Assembly: GCA_014238945.1 (NCBI GenBank)
Contig: JABAAB010000115.1
Location: forward strand, 163,781 to 227,780
Length of the DNA stretch: 64,000 nucleotides
Reading direction: 5' to 3'
From: Lysobacterales bacterium
Lineage (GTDB): Bacteria; Pseudomonadota; Gammaproteobacteria; Xanthomonadales; SZUA-36
Both the position numbers and the translations under genes were made by a program. Positions 61,049 to 64,000 of the stretch are shown here, one piece after another; positions within the stretch are counted from its first letter, which is position 1; each line of letters opens with the position of its first letter. The notes under the pieces were generated by a model. The model was not told where the DNA came from. It saw only the letters and a program-made list of their open reading frames with translations, and searched no databases.

Positions 61049-62314
61049 ATGCATCACCTTGATCATCCCAATGAGATAACACGCGAATCGCTGGTAAGCA
61101 TACTGGAGATCATGCATCGGCTGGCTGCACCGGAGGCCATGCCGGAGTTATTAAGAGAAGTAATTGAAGTGGGTAAGGTCGCCATCGTGGCAGAGACCGG
61201 TGTGTTGTGGCTGCTCGATCGCAAGTCCATGCAACTGGTCATGGTGGTTCCTGCTAACGATCTGCCACCCAGGATGTCAATGGGCGAGGGATGGGCTGGT
61301 AAATGTGCGGCTGACCTGGTCATTTCAAATATTCATGAGTGCCGGGAAGATGAACTGTTCAATGCGGTGCCAGTTCATATCCCGGGTTCCGAAACCAGGT
61401 CATTATTAAATGTGCCGATTCTGGGTCAGGATGATTCGTTGCTGGGTGTGATGCAATGGCTGGGCGCTTACACCGGGCAGTTTGATGAACACGATGAGTG
61501 GGTTGGACCAGCACTGGCGGCACAGGCTGCGGTGGCCATCCAGCACGCCTACATGACAGATGAGTTGTTGGCCAATGCCATTTTGAGCCAGGAAGTGGCG
61601 GTGGCCAGGGACATTCAAATGAGTACCCTGCCGGATACCATGCCGGTATTGCCCGGCTATGACCTGCATGGCCACTTTCAACCCACAGATCATACCGGTG
61701 GTGATTTATATGACCTGGTCATGTTGAACGATCGCCTGTTCATGTTGCTGGGTGATGCCACCGGTCACGGATTTGGCCCGGCCTTGTCGGCCACGCAGAT
61801 GCAGGCCATGCTGAGGGTTTCATTCAGGCTGGGCGCAGACCTCGATAATGCCTATATGCACGTCAACAACCAGTTGTCGGAAGATCTTCCCGATGACCGG
61901 TTCATAACAGCTTTCATGGGATTTCTTGATCCGCAAACACACATGGTCAACTATCATTCCGGCGGACAGGGACCCATACTGCATTTCCGGGCGGCTGCCC
62001 AACAATGTGACTGGTATAAGCCGACCAATTTTCCGGTGGGAGTCATGGAAATAGATAACCGCCAGGAATCCGCTGATCTGAAGCTGGAACCCGGAGACAT
62101 ACTGGGTCTGATTTCGGACGGTGTTTATGAATACAACAATATCGAAGGTGAAGAATTCGGTGAGGAACGGGTGGCCGAAGTTTTCAGACTACACCATCAC
62201 GGGTCGATGTCCGAACTATGTGATCAATTGATACAAGCCGTTATGAATTTTGGTGGTGATGCGCCACAGGAAGACGATATTACACTGGTGCTGGTAGGCC
62301 GCTCACCTGAATAG
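61049..62314 (+). CDS. GAF-PP2C (SpoIIE/RsbU-type) phosphatase
   Basis: 421 residues from the ATG at 61049 with a strong ribosome-binding site (ggaaggg); the frame upstream is not protein-like. A GAF sensor (about 25-185) includes GVLWLLDRKSMQLVMVV and LLNVPILGQDDSLLGVMQW. A helix linker AILSQEVAVARDIQMSTLPD leads to the SpoIIE-type phosphatase: metal-binding Asp in TGGDLYDLVML and LLGDATGHGFGPALSATQMQ, plus GLISDGVYEYNN. It would dephosphorylate the STAS protein encoded two genes on, switching the partner kinase. Confidence 0.92.
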   Translation: MHHLDHPNEITRESLVSILEIMHRLAAPEAMPELLREVIEVGKVAIVAETGVLWLLDRKSMQLVMVVPANDLPPRMSMGEGWAGKCAADLVISNIHECREDELFNAVPVHIPGSETRSLLNVPILGQDDSLLGVMQWLGAYTGQFDEHDEWVGPALAAQAAVAIQHAYMTDELLANAILSQEVAVARDIQMSTLPDTMPVLPGYDLHGHFQPTDHTGGDLYDLVMLNDRLFMLLGDATGHGFGPALSATQMQAMLRVSFRLGADLDNAYMHVNNQLSEDLPDDRFITAFMGFLDPQTHMVNYHSGGQGPILHFRAAAQQCDWYKPTNFPVGVMEIDNRQESADLKLEPGDILGLISDGVYEYNNIEGEEFGEERVAEVFRLHHHGSMSELCDQLIQAVMNFGGDAPQEDDITLVLVGRSPE

Positions 62315-62349
62315 GGTGAACAGACTAAACGCGATTTAGGAGCTAAGGT

Positions 62350-62751
62350 ATGCAACGAAAATTTAGTCGAAGCTTCGACGAACTGAAACACATCGTGGCC
62401 ATGACGGTTGATTTTTTTGAAAAACAGGATTTGGAGCCAACACTGAGAAATGTCGTCGACCTTGCAATCGAGGAACTATTCGTCAACATGGTGACATATA
62501 ATACGGAAACCAGTGACGATATCCTGATTCAGATGAGTCCGCATGACCATGGTATCGAAGTCAGTTTAACCGACAACGATGTTGAACGATTCGATCCCAG
62601 GGGTGCCGGACCCGTGGATATTGATGCCCCCCTGGATGACCGGACTCCCGGAGGACTGGGATTGTACCTGGTACTGAAAATGGTCGATTCCATACACTAT
62701 GAGTATCGCAACCGGCAAAGCAAGATCACCTTTATCGTGGACAGGAAGTAG
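62350..62751 (+). CDS. RsbW-like anti-sigma/switch kinase
   Basis: 133 residues, a single GHKL ATPase fold: N box DLAIEELFVNMVTYN, a G1-like SLTDNDVERFDPR lacking the usual Gly, and G2 GGLGLYLVLKMVD. Such kinases bind and inhibit a sigma factor or another output and phosphorylate the STAS antagonist. It lies between the phosphatase and STAS genes with 35- and 4-base gaps. The partner output is not certain; the ECF sigma just downstream is a candidate only by position. Confidence 0.9.
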   Translation: MQRKFSRSFDELKHIVAMTVDFFEKQDLEPTLRNVVDLAIEELFVNMVTYNTETSDDILIQMSPHDHGIEVSLTDNDVERFDPRGAGPVDIDAPLDDRTPGGLGLYLVLKMVDSIHYEYRNRQSKITFIVDRK

Positions 62752-62755
62752 CATA

Positions 62756-63052
62756 ATGTTTGATATCCAATTTGCCGATGATGACATCATTGCCGTTGAA
62801 GGACGGCTGGATGCAGCACAGGCATTGAAAGCCCAGACCTTCCTTGACCAGGTCGAAGGCCGTTGCGTACTTGACCTGAGTAAGCTTGAATATGTTTCCA
62901 GTGCCGGACTGGGGGTTCTGCTCAAAACACACAAACGCCTGATGGGGGGTGGCAATGGTCTGAAACTTATCAACGTCAACCACCACATCCACGATATTTT
63001 CGGTTATTCCGGTTTTGACAAGTTGTTCGAGATAGTCCCCGCAGGCGATTAG
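62756..63052 (+). CDS. STAS-domain anti-anti-sigma factor
   Basis: 98 residues from the ATG at 62756 with aggaag upstream; the open frame before it overlaps the kinase gene. The phosphorylatable Ser is in CVLDLSKLEYVSSAGLGVLLKTHKRL. It should bind the RsbW-like kinase when unphosphorylated and release the kinase's target. It completes the phosphatase-kinase-antagonist trio. Confidence 0.93.
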   Translation: MFDIQFADDDIIAVEGRLDAAQALKAQTFLDQVEGRCVLDLSKLEYVSSAGLGVLLKTHKRLMGGGNGLKLINVNHHIHDIFGYSGFDKLFEIVPAGD

Positions 63053-63124
63053 TAGCACGGCTCCGGCGGCAAATGAAAAAAAAATACAGTTTTCTGCCAA
63101 CTTTTCCCATCCTGGTGTGTAGTT

Positions 63125-63673
63125 ATGCATAAGGACAGGGATGCTGCCCTTGTAAATGACTGTAAACGCGGCGACCGCCGGGCGATGTCTCAACTGGTCA
63201 CCCAATATCAGAAACCCGTTTATAACGCAGCATACCGAATACTGGGGAGTGCGGATGATGCGGCAGATACAACTCAAACAGTTTTTCTCAAGGTTTTTGA
63301 GCATATCGCCGATTTTGATCCGAAGTACAAATTTTTCAGCTGGGTTTACCGGATAGCAATCAATGAATCTCTTAACCAGGTCAAGAAACGCCATAACCAG
63401 GAGCCTCTGGGTGATAGCCAGGCTTCACCGTGGCGAAGCCCTGAAGAGCATCTGGATTCCGACCGAGTGTGTAACCGGGTACAGGGTGCACTGATGCAGT
63501 TGAACGAGGATTACAGAACCGTTGTTGTTTTAAAACACATGTCGGGTTGCAGTTACCAGCAAATCAGTGAGATATTGCAGTTACCAACCAAGACGGTTAA
63601 ATCCAGACTCTACACCGCTCGCCAGTTAATGAAGAAAACACTGCAAACGACGGGGCCGGGTAGTTATGAATGA
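63125..63673 (+). CDS. RpoE-like ECF sigma factor
   Basis: 182 residues. Region 2 reads AMSQLVTQYQKPVYNAAYRILGSADDAADTTQTVFLKVFEHI and SWVYRIAINESLNQVKKR. Region 4 has QLNEDYRTVVVLKHMSG and the helix-turn-helix SYQQISEILQLPTKTVKSRLYTAR. Its stop overlaps the next start by eight bases. A transmembrane-type anti-sigma follows, as in rpoE-rseA loci. It may also be tied to the partner-switching genes upstream (73-base gap), which is inference. Confidence 0.93.
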   Translation: MHKDRDAALVNDCKRGDRRAMSQLVTQYQKPVYNAAYRILGSADDAADTTQTVFLKVFEHIADFDPKYKFFSWVYRIAINESLNQVKKRHNQEPLGDSQASPWRSPEEHLDSDRVCNRVQGALMQLNEDYRTVVVLKHMSGCSYQQISEILQLPTKTVKSRLYTARQLMKKTLQTTGPGSYE

Positions 63674-64000
63674 ACAAAACCACATCGACCAGAGCAATGT
63701 TGATCAGGAGACGCAGGACCTGATCAACGGTGGTATTGATGGTGAGCTGAGTACAACGGAGCAGCATGAGTTGGAACAGATGCTGGCCGGCTCGGAAGAT
63801 GCCCGTAATTTCAATGAAGAACAAAGGGCCTTTGCCGGTCTGTTGGATGAGCTCCCACAACGTGAGCCGCCGGGCTACCTGAAAAGTGCAATTGAACGCC
63901 AGGTCAGGCTGCCCGTAGCGACGAGTGATAGCGAAGTAAAACGTGGTTTTCTCGGTTCCTGGCTACCCGCGTATTGGTTGCGCACCGGCTTCGCTTTTGC
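63666..64000 (+). CDS. Putative anti-sigma factor (3' end outside window)
   Basis: 111 codons visible from the ATG at 63666. The N-terminal part, QDLINGGIDGELSTTEQHELEQ, has the Asp-Gly-Glu-Leu and helical pattern of anti-sigma domains but no zinc-binding Cys pair. A hydrophobic stretch starts at the window edge (SWLPAYWLRTGFAFA), probably the membrane anchor. Eight-base overlap with the ECF sigma gene supports the pairing. Confidence 0.82.
   Translation, partial: MNEQNHIDQSNVDQETQDLINGGIDGELSTTEQHELEQMLAGSEDARNFNEEQRAFAGLLDELPQREPPGYLKSAIERQVRLPVATSDSEVKRGFLGSWLPAYWLRTGFAF

Noticed and set aside
1..64000. CRISPR array, prophage or insertion sequence
   Set aside because: No regularly spaced direct repeats, no cas or transposase genes, no terminal inverted repeats and no integrase found.

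Overview
The window looks like part of the chromosome of a free-living, probably marine, gammaproteobacterium. Base composition is roughly balanced, gene density is high, genes often overlap by 1-14 bases, and ATG, GTG and TTG starts are all used. Family content fits this assignment: MsrPQ, YajQ, a SCO1-type lipoprotein, a cold-shock protein, bactofilin, an agmatine pathway and CoA-linked beta-oxidation. No rRNA, tRNA, CRISPR array, insertion sequence or phage gene was seen. Species-level assignment is not possible from what can be read here.

Layout. 1-4.3 kb: a minus-strand run of membrane-anchored bicupin, NodB-type deacetylase and ATP-grasp protein, divergent from a GT4 glycosyltransferase (cell-surface or secondary-metabolite chemistry). 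4.3-10.7 kb: an ECF sigma factor, a zinc-finger anti-sigma factor fused to a von Willebrand A region, and a 1015-residue envelope protein, all overlapping. 10.7-14.6 kb: an agmatine-to-putrescine operon (aguB, MFS carrier, aguA, TetR regulator) behind a promoter that overlaps a perfect inverted repeat. 14.6-18 kb: a frameshifted beta-propeller gene and an Ntn-hydrolase acylase. 18-24.9 kb: a seven-gene acyl-CoA degradation cluster in which SDR plus MaoC proteins do the FadB steps; one of its two acyl-CoA dehydrogenases is cut by an in-frame TAG.

25-36.6 kb: DUF3179 protein, an LtaS-like membrane phosphotransferase/sulfatase with a C-terminal PA14-like region, an orphan LytS-type kinase, GalE, HPPD with a divergent Lrp-type regulator, and an M28 peptidase coupled to an IPNS-like 2-oxoglutarate oxygenase. 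36.8-49.5 kb: housekeeping and envelope genes (Csp, YajQ, SCO1, serine hydrolase, bactofilin with a methyltransferase-like partner, zinc-ribbon protein, sulfotransferase, NTP-transporter-like carrier with Tat-signal neighbours, aminotransferase, MATE exporter, MsrPQ). 49.8-57.2 kb: accessory genes with large intergenic regions that hold a candidate small RNA and a strongly structured leader. 57.2-60.9 kb: a deoxynucleoside kinase and two divergent PLP group II decarboxylases. 61-64 kb: a complete partner-switching module (phosphatase, switch kinase, STAS antagonist) followed by a second ECF sigma/anti-sigma pair that runs off the end.

The most notable items are the nonsense codon in the acyl-CoA dehydrogenase with an intact frame behind it, the series of hairpins before a small membrane-protein gene (55.87-56.16 kb), the anti-Shine-Dalgarno-loop RNA candidate (53.16-53.25 kb), the sigma/anti-sigma-vWA locus, and the agu operon with its own carrier and operator-like palindrome.
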